Of a stretch of 46,706 nt of DNA, positions 36,501-45,109 are shown one piece after another. Numbering within the stretch: the stretch's first letter is position 1; every line of letters begins with the position of its first letter. Both the position numbers and the translations under genes were made by a program. The notes under the pieces were generated by a model that ran no database searches, was not told the DNA's origin, and saw only the letters and a list, made by a program, of their open reading frames with translations. Source of the stretch: Paludibacterium yongneupense DSM 18731 (GTDB taxonomy: Bacteria > Pseudomonadota > Gammaproteobacteria > Burkholderiales > Chromobacteriaceae); contig NZ_KE383957.1 in the NCBI RefSeq assembly GCF_000422925.1, forward strand, positions 93,593-140,298, read 5' to 3'.

Positions 36501-37398
36501 GCGTGCCCGGATGTCGCGGCTGGCCATCGATGCCGGCCGTGAGCCGCGACGGGGGCTGACGCGCGCTAACAGCGGTTTGTCGCGCCTGCCCGCCCTGGAT
36601 GTTCAGATTGCCGATTTCTCCGTGCATGGTGCGCGGCTCGGACGTCTGGAAATGACGGCGCGGCAGCAGGGCGAAGACGATTGGGTGATGGCGCCGGTCA
36701 ATCTGGTCAACCCCGATGGCCGCCTGAGTGGTTCGCTGACCGTGCGCTCGGTGACCACGACGCCGTCGGTGGACAGCCATTTCAGCATCGAAAGCGGCAA
36801 TGTCGGCAAGCTGCTCGATCGTTTCGGCTATCGCGATACCTTCTACAAGGGCGAGGGGCGGGTGGTGTCCGATTTGCGCTGGCCCGGCGCCTTGCCCGAC
36901 TTCGACGTGGCGCGGGTCTCCGGTCGTATCGACCTCGACCTCAAGAACGGCCGCTTTGCCAGGGTCGACCCCGGGGTGGCGCGCCTGCTCGGCGTGCTGA
37001 GCCTGCAGTCGTTGCCGCGCCGCATCCGGCTCGATTTTACCGATGTCTTCAGCGAGGGCTTCGCTTTCGACGAGCTCAAGGGCAGCGCGGTGGTCACCTC
37101 CGGCGTGTTCGCAAGCGATAATCTGGCGATGAAGGGGCCGGCCGCCGACGTGTCGATCAAGGGCAGTGTCAACCTGGGGACCGATCAGGAACAACTGCGC
37201 GTGCATGTTGAACCGCATATCGCCGAGAGCGTCGCGCTGGCAACCGGGGCGGCATTGATCAATCCGGTGATCGGGGTCGCGGCTCTCGCCGCGCAGAAAG
37301 TATTGCAAGACCCCTTTGGCAAGATTTTCTCGGTAGACTATCTCGTGACCGGGTCGCTGACGGAGCCGGTCGTCAAGAAACTGGGAGCCACCAAATGA
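33559..37398 (+). CDS. yhdP: YhdP-family AsmA-like envelope protein
   Basis: A 1279-residue protein of the YhdP family (TIGR02099). One transmembrane anchor lies near residues 37-58 (LSLLSGLAAFLVALAFLVF), followed by a large periplasmic beta-rich repeat body. Segments such as LESYLSQMTGRRVAI, GYWDGVAPLLEI, YVGRDTISWLRQAL and the C-terminal INPVIGVAALAAQKVLQDPF are typical. In E. coli, YhdP works with TamB and YdbH to move phospholipids to the outer membrane. The ATG has no clear ribosome-binding site, so a later start such as TTG 33628 is possible. Its stop overlaps the nitrilase start by four bases. Confidence 0.94.
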   Translation: MSVSFHHCNGLSLLEKRFQGIRQLPVVHTLKRLLKALSLLSGLAAFLVALAFLVFTYWLLPRLDSYRPALESYLSQMTGRRVAIAKLSGYWDGVAPLLEISGLSIANPGGGALTLEHVGAKPSWESLLVLSPRLSRVQLDGPSIELLRGRNNLLYLNGFPLNAGKSSDGRLSNLLLSQSRIEINNARLGWQDDYNGFPRINLDQGRLVLTRGWFGHTLLVSGRPTDNPGNSVELSVRWRGDDVRDWVHWSGSIQGRISGALAGTWRQYLASFGTLRTGEGRGSLDATFSGGRFDRITADFKLQNALYAAPTASSGTVAIPVFGGRLDIARHGERYDIDASDLTLSSSTGIAFEHSHIHGSWQGGASGGGELSLDNVDLLHLTPLVHGLGLDRNPLFARFAPSGRLQAVKVMWSGHLEAPTRYRVSTRFNQLAWKTFGAIPGVSGVSGSVDFDQAGGRLTLDMSKSQVRIDPVFPHPLDFASLNADIAWQVVPHGVSVDFRDVRFSDAALAGRLSGHYRYVGTGAGQIDLTASIERVDAIRVPDYMPYVVGRDTISWLRQALRGGELTQTTLKLSGDLDRFPFRGGRGGEFLVQGRVRGGKLAYQPGWPLLDGIDASLRFHNESMEIVGNSVSTVGVPLSGVKVTIPDLGAAKPQLQVLGQANGRMQDMLAFTRKSPVDGWLDGFTGSLHATGSGKLDLGLTIPLAGKDPVLVRGDIRFDDNGLRFARLPLPELEHVTGHLAFSEHGVSSPGLHFDAFGGAFVLKADSDAGGAMRFNLDGNADSGKVMQRYVPELAPYTVGRSPYSAHFTVNKGLESLQVTSPLSGTALTLPAPASKAAALAAPLVLNLQDAGRAGLRLDFSVGTLAAGRFHLAGNGDIQAGQVAIGRTLQESIPDGLSLRVAAPSIDLKPWIALPGTAPKGAPSQFRLDLETPLLTWGEIQLHDLTMALSHGAGGGAWHATLVAKEMGGDIDYFSNGAGLVRARMSRLAIDAGREPRRGLTRANSGLSRLPALDVQIADFSVHGARLGRLEMTARQQGEDDWVMAPVNLVNPDGRLSGSLTVRSVTTTPSVDSHFSIESGNVGKLLDRFGYRDTFYKGEGRVVSDLRWPGALPDFDVARVSGRIDLDLKNGRFARVDPGVARLLGVLSLQSLPRRIRLDFTDVFSEGFAFDELKGSAVVTSGVFASDNLAMKGPAADVSIKGSVNLGTDQEQLRVHVEPHIAESVALATGAALINPVIGVAALAAQKVLQDPFGKIFSVDYLVTGSLTEPVVKKLGATK

Positions 37399-38204
37399 AG
37401 CAGCCCTACCTTGCCGCCGCCGTGCAGATGGTGTCCGGTACCGACTGGCGCACGAACCTGCAGCGCGCTCAGCACTGGGTGGCGGAAGCCGCGACGTCCG
37501 GCGCCCGCCTGGTGGTGCTGCCGGAGTATTTCTGCCTGATGGGCGCGCGCGACACCGACAAGCTGGCGCTGGCCGAAACGCTTGGCGACGGCCCGCTGCA
37601 GACCGCTTTGTCGCAGATGGCGGCGCGGCACGGAATCTGGCTGGCGGCCGGAACCCTGCCGCTGGTGAGCGGTGAGCCGGGACGCGTGCTCAACAGCCTG
37701 CTGTTGTTCGACCCGCACGGGCACCGTATCGCGCACTACGATAAAATCCATCTGTTCGGTTTTTCCGGCCTCGGCGAGCGTTATGCCGAAGCCGACACCA
37801 TCGCGCCCGGGCGCGAGCCGCTCAAGGTCGATATCGACCTGGGCGAACTGGCTTTCGGCGTGTGTTACGATCTGCGCTTTCCCGAACAGTTCCGGCGGCT
37901 CGTGCCTTTCGACCTGCTGGTCTTGCCCGCCGCCTTTACCGCGACGACGGGCGAGGCGCACTGGGAGGTGCTGCTGCGCGCGCGCGCCATCGAAAACCAA
38001 TGTTATGTTCTCGCGTCCGCGCAGGGCGGCGAACACGAGAACGGCCGTAAAACGCATGGCCACAGCATGATCGTCGACCCCTGGGGGCGCATCGTGTCCT
38101 GCCTTGAAAAGGGCGAGGGCGTGGTGCTGGCCACGATAGACCCGAACTTGATCCAATCGATACGCACGCGCCTGCCGGCGCTCGCTCATCGCGTACTGGA
38201 GTGA
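37395..38204 (+). CDS. Carbon-nitrogen hydrolase (Nit1-like, probable deaminated glutathione amidase)
   Basis: Nitrilase-superfamily amidase of 269 residues. The catalytic triad is Glu44 (VLPEYF), Lys117 (HYDKIHLF) and Cys157 (FGVCYDLRFPE). The FGFSGLGERYAEADTIAPG stretch is typical of the Nit1 branch, whose members remove the amide from deaminated glutathione as metabolite repair. The gene overlaps both yhdP (ATGA) and the alternative tldD start, so the three genes are one operon. Substrate assignment is inference from family. Confidence 0.92.
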   Translation: MKQPYLAAAVQMVSGTDWRTNLQRAQHWVAEAATSGARLVVLPEYFCLMGARDTDKLALAETLGDGPLQTALSQMAARHGIWLAAGTLPLVSGEPGRVLNSLLLFDPHGHRIAHYDKIHLFGFSGLGERYAEADTIAPGREPLKVDIDLGELAFGVCYDLRFPEQFRRLVPFDLLVLPAAFTATTGEAHWEVLLRARAIENQCYVLASAQGGEHENGRKTHGHSMIVDPWGRIVSCLEKGEGVVLATIDPNLIQSIRTRLPALAHRVLE

Positions 38205-38215
38205 AAGACAACGCC

Positions 38216-39658
38216 ATGCATGACGATTTTTCTGTAGCAGGAGATCTGCTGCTTTCCCCCTACGCTCTTGGCGACGCCGAGCTGGATGCCACGCTCGCGC
38301 GCATCGCGCAGCATGACGTCGATTACGCCGATCTTTATTTTCAGTACACGCGCAGCGAGAGCTGGAGTCTGGAAGAGGGCATCGTCAAGTCGGGCAGCTT
38401 CAGCATCGATCAGGGCGTCGGTATCCGCGCCGTTTCCGGCGACAAGACCGCCTTTGCCTATTCCGATGATATCGGTGTCGAAGCATTGACGCGGGCCGCC
38501 GATGCCGTGCGTGCGATCGGTGTCCAGGGGGGCGTCGGCCGCGTCGATGTCGGCCGTCGCAGCACGGGGCGCGCGCTTTATCCCGCCATCGATCCGGCCG
38601 CGAGCCTCGACGCGGTGGCCAAGGTGGCGTTGCTCGAAAAAGTCGAACGTCGCGCGCGCGCGATGGATCCGCGCGTGATCCAGGTGATGGCCGGTCTGTC
38701 GACCGAATACGATGTGATTTATCTGGCGCGGCTGGACGGCGTGCGCGCCTGTGACATCCGTCCGCTGTCGCGACTCTCGGTCTACGTGATCGCCGAACAG
38801 GACGGCCGCCGCGAGCAGGGCGCGAGCGGCGGGGGCGGGCGCTTCGATCTCGGGTACTTCGATGACGAAAGCATCGACCGCTATGTGAGTCAGGCGGTCA
38901 ACCAGGCGCTGGTCAATCTCGATTCCCGTCCCGCACCGGCCGGGCAGATGACGGTGGTCCTCGGGCCGGGATGGCCCGGCGTGCTGCTGCATGAAGCGAT
39001 AGGCCACGGGCTGGAGGGGGATTTCAACCGCAAGGGAACGTCGGCCTTTACCGGGCGCATCGGTCAGCGCGTGGCGGCGCCTGGCGTCACCGTGGTCGAT
39101 GACGGTACCCTGCCGGGACGCCGCGGGTCGATCTCTATCGACGACGAAGGGGTGCAGTCGCAGAACACCGTGCTGATCGAGGATGGCATTCTCAAGGGCT
39201 ATATGCAGGACGCGATGAATGCGCGCCTGATGGGGGTGGCGCCGACCGGTAACGGCCGCCGCGAGTCGTATGCGCATATCCCGATGCCACGCATGACCAA
39301 TACCTATATGTTGGCTGGTAGTCATGATCCGCAGGAAATCATTGCTTCGGTCAAGGATGGTCTGTATGCGGTGAATTTTGGCGGCGGCCAGGTCGATATC
39401 ACCAGCGGAAAATTCGTCTTTTCCGCCTCCGAAGCCTGGCGTATCGAAAACGGCAAACTCAGCTATCCGGTCAAGGGCGCCACGCTGATCGGCAACGGGC
39501 CGGACGTGCTGCATAATGTGGGCATGGTCGGCAGCGATCTCGCGCTGGACGCGGGCGTCGGGGTGTGCGGCAAGGAAGGGCAGAGCATTCCGGTGGGGGT
39601 CGGTCAGCCCACGCTGCGCATCGATGGCGGCCTGACCGTGGGCGGCACGGGCGGCTGA
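38216..39658 (+). CDS. tldD: TldD metalloprotease subunit
   Basis: Zinc peptidase subunit of 480 residues (E. coli TldD 481). The metal site HEAIGHGLEGDFNR starts at His259, with Glu260 and His264. Other family segments are YADLYFQYTRSESWSLEEG, DQGVGIRAVSG and the C-terminal GATLIGNGPDVLHNVGMVG. TldD with TldE degrades unfolded peptides and processes some RiPP precursors or the CcdA antitoxin. An in-frame GTG at 38201 overlapping the nitrilase stop is an alternative start; neither has a good ribosome-binding site. No tldE (pmbA) gene is in the window. Confidence 0.95.
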   Translation: MHDDFSVAGDLLLSPYALGDAELDATLARIAQHDVDYADLYFQYTRSESWSLEEGIVKSGSFSIDQGVGIRAVSGDKTAFAYSDDIGVEALTRAADAVRAIGVQGGVGRVDVGRRSTGRALYPAIDPAASLDAVAKVALLEKVERRARAMDPRVIQVMAGLSTEYDVIYLARLDGVRACDIRPLSRLSVYVIAEQDGRREQGASGGGGRFDLGYFDDESIDRYVSQAVNQALVNLDSRPAPAGQMTVVLGPGWPGVLLHEAIGHGLEGDFNRKGTSAFTGRIGQRVAAPGVTVVDDGTLPGRRGSISIDDEGVQSQNTVLIEDGILKGYMQDAMNARLMGVAPTGNGRRESYAHIPMPRMTNTYMLAGSHDPQEIIASVKDGLYAVNFGGGQVDITSGKFVFSASEAWRIENGKLSYPVKGATLIGNGPDVLHNVGMVGSDLALDAGVGVCGKEGQSIPVGVGQPTLRIDGGLTVGGTGG

Positions 39659-39665
39659 TGGCGGG

Positions 39666-39690
39666 GCCGGCGCTTACGGCGCCGGCTTTG
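39666..39690. terminator. Hairpin between tldD and the FUSC gene
   Basis: GCCGGCGC and GCGCCGGC pair over 8 bp with a TTACG loop, followed by TTTG on +. The loop overlaps the TAA stop of the convergent gene. Probable terminator of the yhdP-tldD operon. Confidence 0.55.
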
Positions 39691-40789
39691 TCGAGCTCCA
39701 ACGTTCCATATTGCGTCGTACCAGACCGTGCAGATGCCACACCTGGCGCAGCAATTGCACGTTCAGCCAGTAATAGCCCTGGGCGTCGAAACTGCGCGTC
39801 GCCTCGTCGTCCGGGGCGGCCTCGTGCGTGGTGAACGGCATGGCCTCGATTTGATCGAGCACCTCCGGCCAGTCGTTGCTCAGTGCCTGCGACAATAATT
39901 CCAGTATCGACATCGCTTCCACCTGCTCGCCGGCGAACTGCTGGCGCATGCATTCCAGTTCTTCCTGATGCTGGCTGCCACGGCTGACCAGATCCATCTG
40001 CTCGAGCGTGCTGATGATCCCGCGCTGGGTGCGGTGCAGCTGCTCGAGCTGGCCGCCGTCGAGCGCGATTTCCTTGTGCATGGCGGCCATCAGGCTGCGT
40101 TGCCGTACCAGGCGTTGATTGAGCCGGTCGAATATCTCCTGGTACAAATGCTCGTTTTCCAGTCGTGCGATGCGGTCGAACAAGCCTGCGCAATCGTGCA
40201 AGTTGTCGGCCAGCAGATACTTCCAGTTGTCGGTTGCGCGCAAGGGCAGCAGCCGTGCGAACAGCATCGACAGCGCAACCCCGGCGAAAACATTGCCCGA
40301 GCGCCATAGCGCCATGTCGAGCGGGCTGTCGCCGAGGCCGGCGACCACCGCCAGGGTGATGCCGGCCAGTTGTGCGATATACCCGTCGCGGCCGAGCGCG
40401 AAATACCCCGACAGCAAGGCCACCACCGTCATGAACGCGTAGCAGAGCAGGGGTGAACGCGCATACAGCCAGATCGATATCATGCCGGCGATCGATCCGG
40501 CCAGGGTTCCCAGCGCGCGCTGCCGGCCTTTGTTCAGCACGCTGCCGACGTGGGGCAGCCCCCCCATCACCACGAAAATGGTGATCGCCATCCATTCGCC
40601 GTGCGGGATCGAAAACAGCAGACTCAATAACAGCGAGCAGGCGTAGGCCGCCGCAACGCGCAGCGCATGCAAATAGAGATGATGGCGGTGCAGAAAGCGG
40701 GGGGATACGGTCAGGTGCAAAGGGAAACGGCGCGATATCATTATCGTCAGATCCGGCGGTCGCAGAGGGTTGATCGGCGGGGCGTGCAT
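39674..40789 (-). CDS. FUSC-family inner-membrane protein
   Basis: A 371-residue protein with about six transmembrane helices in the first ~200 residues, including the FUSC hallmark GEWMAITIFVVMGGLPHVG and RALGTLAGSIAGM. A long helical cytoplasmic domain follows (about 200-371). Members such as YccS and AaeB are thought to export aromatic acids or act in fusaric acid resistance; the substrate here is unknown. ATG 40789 lacks a ribosome-binding site; an in-frame ATG at 40741 (MISRRFPLHL) is an alternative. It converges on tldD and is divergent from the chemoreceptor at 41000. Confidence 0.88.
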   Translation of the reverse strand: MHAPPINPLRPPDLTIMISRRFPLHLTVSPRFLHRHHLYLHALRVAAAYACSLLLSLLFSIPHGEWMAITIFVVMGGLPHVGSVLNKGRQRALGTLAGSIAGMISIWLYARSPLLCYAFMTVVALLSGYFALGRDGYIAQLAGITLAVVAGLGDSPLDMALWRSGNVFAGVALSMLFARLLPLRATDNWKYLLADNLHDCAGLFDRIARLENEHLYQEIFDRLNQRLVRQRSLMAAMHKEIALDGGQLEQLHRTQRGIISTLEQMDLVSRGSQHQEELECMRQQFAGEQVEAMSILELLSQALSNDWPEVLDQIEAMPFTTHEAAPDDEATRSFDAQGYYWLNVQLLRQVWHLHGLVRRNMERWSSTKPAP

Positions 40790-40999
40790 GCCATACTACA
40801 TCATATCTGGATCGTAATTTAAATGGTTGTTTTGTAATTGCATGACTACACGCAATCTCGTTTAGAATGAGCTGTATTCTATCCGGGCAAGACCATTCAG
40901 TTGATATGCCACAAGCGGTTTGAAAAAACGCCAGCGCGACGAATGCGGCTCAGTAGAATGTGAGGGCAAGTACATAATAGCGACCATCTGGGAGGTGGC

Positions 41000-42187
41000 A
41001 TGCACTATAACTCTTCTGTTCGACAGCAGATCCTGCTCGGTTTTGGGGGTGTAATCCTGGTCATGGCCGCTGCGGTGGCCACTATCATTATAACGGCGCC
41101 GGCCCCTGGGGGCAGCGATTCGACCGGATGGTTCGCGCTCGGAGCTGCCATCGTCGTCAGTGCGGCGCTGGGTGTTTTCGTCAGCGCGCGCGTTGCCAGA
41201 CCGGTGCGAAAAATCCTGTCCCTGCTCGATGCGCTCGAGCGCGGCGATCTCGGTGACGACAGCGTCCAGGCCGGCGCGGCCGATGGCGAATTTGGCGCCG
41301 TGGTCGACCATGTGCTGCAGATGCGCGCCAAATTGCGGCTGTTGGTGAGCGAGGTTCAGCAAAGCGCCCAGGATGCGACGGATGCCGCCCATCTGCTTGC
41401 GGGCATGACCGAACAGGTGACCGGCAGCGTCCAGCAGCAGGCCGACTCCACCCGCGAGGCCGCAGCGACCATCGAAGAGATGACCGTCAGTATCAATCAG
41501 GTGGCCAACAGTTCCGGCAAGGCCTCGCGCATGGCCAAGGAAGCCGGCGAGACGGCCAGCGAACGGGTGCAGGATGTCATGCGCTCGTCCGAGCAGATGC
41601 GCTTTGTGGCGGACAAGGTGCAGGAAACCTCGCAGCGCATCGAAGCGCTGACCGGGCAGGTCGAGAAAATCGGCAATATCGTCGGGGTGATCGTCAATGT
41701 GGCCGACCAGACCAATCTGCTCGCACTGAATGCTGCGATCGAGGCGGCCCGTGCCGGGGAGTTCGGCCGCGGCTTTGCCGTCGTCGCCGACGAAGTGCGC
41801 AAGCTGGCCGAGCGCAGCGCGGTCTCGGCGCAAGAAATCACGGTCATGATCAATACCATCCAGTCCGATGCCGGTACGGTGGTCGAGAGCATGCAGCAAA
41901 GCCTGGAAAGCGTGCTCAACGTGAGCCAGGGGGCCGAGCAGAGTGCCGAGTCCATGCAGGGGATTCAGCAGAGCTCGCTGAGCGTGGTCAAGTCGATCGA
42001 ATCGATCAACGGCACCTTGCGCGAACAGCGCATGGCCAGCCTCGATCTCGCTCAGAAGGTGGAGCACGCCGCGAAAATGGCCGAATCCAATATCGAGACC
42101 GTCAACCAGTTGCGCACGACATCGAGCACCTTGCTGGAACTGGCCAACAAGCTCAACCTGCGCGCGGCCGACTTCTCCCACGACTGA
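41000..42187 (+). CDS. Methyl-accepting chemotaxis protein with minimal periplasmic loop
   Basis: A 395-residue chemoreceptor. Two transmembrane helices (about 10-32 and 43-63) are separated by only ~10 residues ([10 protein letters not shown]), so there is no periplasmic sensor domain. A HAMP-like linker ([20 protein letters not shown]) and a full signalling coiled coil follow, with [20 protein letters not shown] and [12 protein letters not shown] at the tip. It may sense the cytoplasm, the membrane or energy state, or act with other receptors. ATG 41000 has a GGGAGGTGG site. There is no C-terminal methyltransferase-docking pentapeptide. A hairpin terminator follows. Confidence 0.93.
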   Translation: MHYNSSVRQQILLGFGGVILVMAAAVATIIITAPAPGGSDSTGWFALGAAIVVSAALGVFVSARVARPVRKILSLLDALERGDLGDDSVQAGAADGEFGAVVDHVLQMRAKLRLLVSEVQQSAQDATDAAHLLAGMTEQVTGSVQQQADSTREAAATIEEMTVSINQVANSSGKASRMAKEAGETASERVQDVMRSSEQMRFVADKVQETSQRIEALTGQVEKIGNIVGVIVNVADQTNLLALNAAIEAARAGEFGRGFAVVADEVRKLAERSAVSAQEITVMINTIQSDAGTVVESMQQSLESVLNVSQGAEQSAESMQGIQQSSLSVVKSIESINGTLREQRMASLDLAQKVEHAAKMAESNIETVNQLRTTSSTLLELANKLNLRAADFSHD

Positions 42188-42202
42188 TCCGTCGCATGTT
42201 CT

Positions 42203-42255
42203 GCGCCCCCGCCGCTGCCCGGTTTGCCGGGTGCCGCCGGGGGCGCTGTCGTTTT
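42203..42255 (+). terminator. Intrinsic terminator after the second chemoreceptor
   Basis: GCGCCCCCG (42203-42211) pairs with CGGGGGCGC (42238-42246); an inner CCCGG/CCGGG stem forms a branched hairpin. TGTCGTTTT follows on the + strand. Confidence 0.65.
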
Positions 42256-44416
42256 ACCAGTTGTCGTCGTCCTGCGTCAGTCCGCCGCCTTCGTCATCGG
42301 CTATCGACTTGACCGAAATGCCCATGCGCTGCATGCGCGAGAGCAAGGTCGTGCGCTTGAGCCCGAGACGGGCGGCGGCGCCCTTGGGGCCGGCAACGAT
42401 GCCGTTGGTCTCCTTGAGCACCCGGATGATGCGTTCGCGTTCATCGTCCGGCGCTGCGGGCGACGGGGACCGGTGCCCGAGGGGGGCGGGCGCTGCCGTC
42501 GGCTGCGATTTCCACGACACCGGTTCCAGATGATGCTGCAACTCGGTCAGCGGCAGATTGAGCGTCGAGCCGCGGCTGAGAATGACCGCGCGTTCGATCA
42601 CATTCTCCAGCTCGCGGACATTGCCCGGCCAGGACAGTCGCGATAGCGCGTCCAGCGTCTGCTGTGGAATATGTTCGATCGTGCGGTTCATGCGGCGCGC
42701 GATTTTCTGCGTGAGAAAGCGGGCGAGCAAGGGGATATCGCCCTGGCGTTCACGCAAGGGCGGAACGACGATGGGAAACACATTGAGCCGGTAGTAGAGG
42801 TCGCTGCGATAGCGCCGCTCGGCGACCATCTGCCGCAGGTCGCAATTGGTCGCCGCGATCACGCGCACGTCGACCGGAATCACCTTGCTGCCGCCCAGAC
42901 GTTCGATTTCGCGTTCTTGCAGCACGCGCAGCAGCTTGGGCTGCAGCTCGAGCGGAATGTCGCCGACCTCGTCCAGAAACAGCGAACCGTGATTGGCGAG
43001 TTCGAAGCGACCGAGTCTCTGCCCGGTGGCGCCGGTGTAGGCGCCGCGCTCGTGACCGAACAAATCGCTCTCCAGCAGGCCGGCGGGGATGGCGGCGCAG
43101 TTCATTTTGACCATGGTGTTGCCGCTGCGCGCGCTTTTCTGGTGGATGGCACGCGCGATCAATTCCTTGCCGGTGCCGGTCTCGCCGAGAATCAGGACGG
43201 TACAGTCGCTGGCGGCGACCATGTCGACCTGCTCCAGAACCGCCGCCATTGCAGCGCTTTCGCCCACGATCTCGCCGAAACCGCTGTGGCTGCGGATTTC
43301 TTCGCTCAAATAATGATTCTCGCTGGCCAGCCGGTCCTTGAGCCGCGAAATTTCTTCGTAGGCCAGCGCATTGTCGATCGCGATCGCGATCCGCGCCGCG
43401 ATTTGCTGCAGCAGCAGCAGGCTGTCGCGCGAGAAAGGCGCGGCGCTGCCGTGGGCCAGATGCAAGGCGCCGAGCACCGAGTTGCCGGCGACCAGCGGCA
43501 GCGTACAGGAGGCCTGGAAGCCCTGTGCCGTCAACTGCGACACATGCTCGTAAGTCAGCGCGAGCTTTTCCATCTCATTGCGATCGGCCAGCAGCGGCGT
43601 GCCGTTTTGCGCGACCCGGCCCGACAAGGAGCCGTCCCAGGCCACTTCGCGGCTGGCACGCAAGGGCTCGCGATCGGGCTGGAACAATACCGAGTGGCTT
43701 TGCAACCGCTGACCTTCGTTCAGGCACAGGTCGAGACTGATGAAATCGATGCCGAAAAACCGGTGTACGGCGAACGCGAGCTCGCTTGCCAGCTCGCGTG
43801 TTTCTAGCTTGGAAATGACGGTATTGGTCACGTCGACCAGAATATGGAAGTAATCGCGTTCCAGGCGCAACTGTTCTTCCTGTTCCTGTGCCCGGTCGCG
43901 GTCGCGCAGGTTTTCCGCCGCAATCGCGGCGATGCCGGCCAGCTGCGTCAGAAACGCGACCTCGGCCGCGGAGAACGGGGCCTCGTCGTATCGGATGAAC
44001 TCGATGCCGCCGAGGCGTTGTGCGGGCGTGGTCAGCGGAATCTGGCAGTAGGCGCCCAGACCGTGGTAGGGCGGCAAGGCCGCCAGATCCGGGTGCTCGC
44101 GCCGCCAGCCGGCCGCGTCGTAGTGGACTGCGACTTGTTCGGCGAGCACGCGCGCGGCCGGCCCTGTGGCCAGCCGGGTGTCGTTCAGACGGGTCGCCGC
44201 GCCCGAGGCGTCGCGGGCCAGCAGGGTAACGCTGTCGTCGTCGAGCAGAATGAGGTTGACCCGGTCGAATTGCACGATGGCAATCGACCGCTCGGACAGC
44301 GCGGCCAGCAGCGAGGCGGCGTCGCGCTGGGTCAGAACGGTCTGCGATACCCGGATCAGGACGTCTTGCCAGGCCTGGGCGATGCCGGCGTCCTGCTGTG
44401 TGTGCAACTCGACCAT
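42254..44416 (-). CDS. FhlA-like sigma-54-dependent transcriptional activator
   Basis: A 720-residue enhancer-binding protein. Two GAF domains (about 20-180 and 205-360) precede an AAA+ domain with Walker A GETGTGKE (about 409-416), GAYTGA at 458-463 (usually GAFTGA), Walker B LFLDEVGD and the [15 protein letters not shown] segment. The C-terminal Fis-type helix-turn-helix is [20 protein letters not shown]. The whole layout, and [18 protein letters not shown] in particular, closely matches E. coli FhlA, the formate hydrogenlyase activator. No formate or hydrogenase genes are nearby, so the regulon is unknown. ATG 44416 gives the GAF start; the frame is open further up to 44713 with shadow-like sequence. 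Confidence 0.93.
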   Translation of the reverse strand: MVELHTQQDAGIAQAWQDVLIRVSQTVLTQRDAASLLAALSERSIAIVQFDRVNLILLDDDSVTLLARDASGAATRLNDTRLATGPAARVLAEQVAVHYDAAGWRREHPDLAALPPYHGLGAYCQIPLTTPAQRLGGIEFIRYDEAPFSAAEVAFLTQLAGIAAIAAENLRDRDRAQEQEEQLRLERDYFHILVDVTNTVISKLETRELASELAFAVHRFFGIDFISLDLCLNEGQRLQSHSVLFQPDREPLRASREVAWDGSLSGRVAQNGTPLLADRNEMEKLALTYEHVSQLTAQGFQASCTLPLVAGNSVLGALHLAHGSAAPFSRDSLLLLQQIAARIAIAIDNALAYEEISRLKDRLASENHYLSEEIRSHSGFGEIVGESAAMAAVLEQVDMVAASDCTVLILGETGTGKELIARAIHQKSARSGNTMVKMNCAAIPAGLLESDLFGHERGAYTGATGQRLGRFELANHGSLFLDEVGDIPLELQPKLLRVLQEREIERLGGSKVIPVDVRVIAATNCDLRQMVAERRYRSDLYYRLNVFPIVVPPLRERQGDIPLLARFLTQKIARRMNRTIEHIPQQTLDALSRLSWPGNVRELENVIERAVILSRGSTLNLPLTELQHHLEPVSWKSQPTAAPAPLGHRSPSPAAPDDERERIIRVLKETNGIVAGPKGAAARLGLKRTTLLSRMQRMGISVKSIADDEGGGLTQDDDNW

Positions 44417-44738
44417 GAGGGCTTTTCGGTGACAGCGCCGGTCCGCCCATGCGGCCCGGCCTATGCTGGGTGCCAGTGTACTGGAATTGCAGCGTGCTCG
44501 AAATGTCCTGCATGGGCCGGGTTTGACGCGGCGCAAAGGGTGGAGAGGTGCCTGGCCGCCGAGCGCCGGCTTCTGCTCGCTGCCGGTGCCGCGGTCTGTT
44601 GCGAGTGGCTCTTGCCCCGGCCGCGAATACGGGCGGATGCCCTGCGTTTCGGCTCCCGCCGGGGGCGAGTGCCGGGCCACGGGCGTGTCATGGCGCGGCC
44701 GGTTGTGGGGCAAGCCCGTGGCCGGCGGGCTTGATCGC
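44417..44738. other. Gene-free stretch upstream of the FhlA-like gene
   Basis: About 320 bp in which open frames on both strands are Arg/Pro/Gly/Ser-rich and lack ribosome-binding sites, so I see no gene. An inverted repeat CAAGCCCG-N7-CGGGCTTG at 44711-44733 lies just downstream of the small - strand frame at 44739. The promoter of the FhlA-like gene should be in here but no clear element stands out. Confidence 0.4.
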
Positions 44739-45080
44739 TCAAGTGAATAAACCGAGCAGACTGATTACGGTGAGAACGGCTATGGCGGAAGTTTGTGACG
44801 TGGGGCCGGATGAGACGGAGTTGAGGTAGCAGAATGCCTGGGGCATTCCGAATGCCGTTGCCTGCGCGCGCAGGGGGCGGAATTTAATGACATTACCGAC
44901 TGCGTTTTGCATGCCGGAGATAGTGCTGCTGGCAGCAAGGAGGCGGGCGGATTGTCCGGATGCGGCCGATGTCGGCATTGGAATGTTGCCGATGTTATGG
45001 GCCTCTGGCGTTTCGAGGGGCATGACCCGGCTGCGGGTCGTGCGGCCAAGCCGGGCTGTCCCGGCGTTTTCCCGTAGCAT
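44739..45080 (-). CDS. Doubtful small protein with hydrophobic C-terminus, downstream of RHS gene
   Basis: A possible 113-residue protein starting at ATG 45080, which has a CGAGGAACG site. The C-terminal end (TSAIAVLTVISLLGLF) is a possible single membrane helix. A VGNVIKFRPLR segment recalls ADVIKFNTSR in the tail of the RHS protein just upstream, so it may be a remnant of another RHS tail. Its position right after an RHS tail is where an immunity gene would be expected, but nothing in the sequence identifies one. Confidence 0.35.
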   Translation of the reverse strand: MLRENAGTARLGRTTRSRVMPLETPEAHNIGNIPMPTSAASGQSARLLAASSTISGMQNAVGNVIKFRPLRAQATAFGMPQAFCYLNSVSSGPTSQTSAIAVLTVISLLGLFT

Positions 45081-45109
45081 CGTTCCTCGATGCTCAAGGG
45101 GCTGCTGCA

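Noticed and set aside
40862-42181. 439-codon open frame antisense to the second chemoreceptor
   Set aside because: Same region codes for a highly conserved chemoreceptor signalling domain on +.
44461-44750. Short open frames on both strands upstream of the FhlA-like gene
   Set aside because: Arg/Pro/Gly/Ser-rich products, no ribosome-binding site, typical of GC-rich non-coding DNA.
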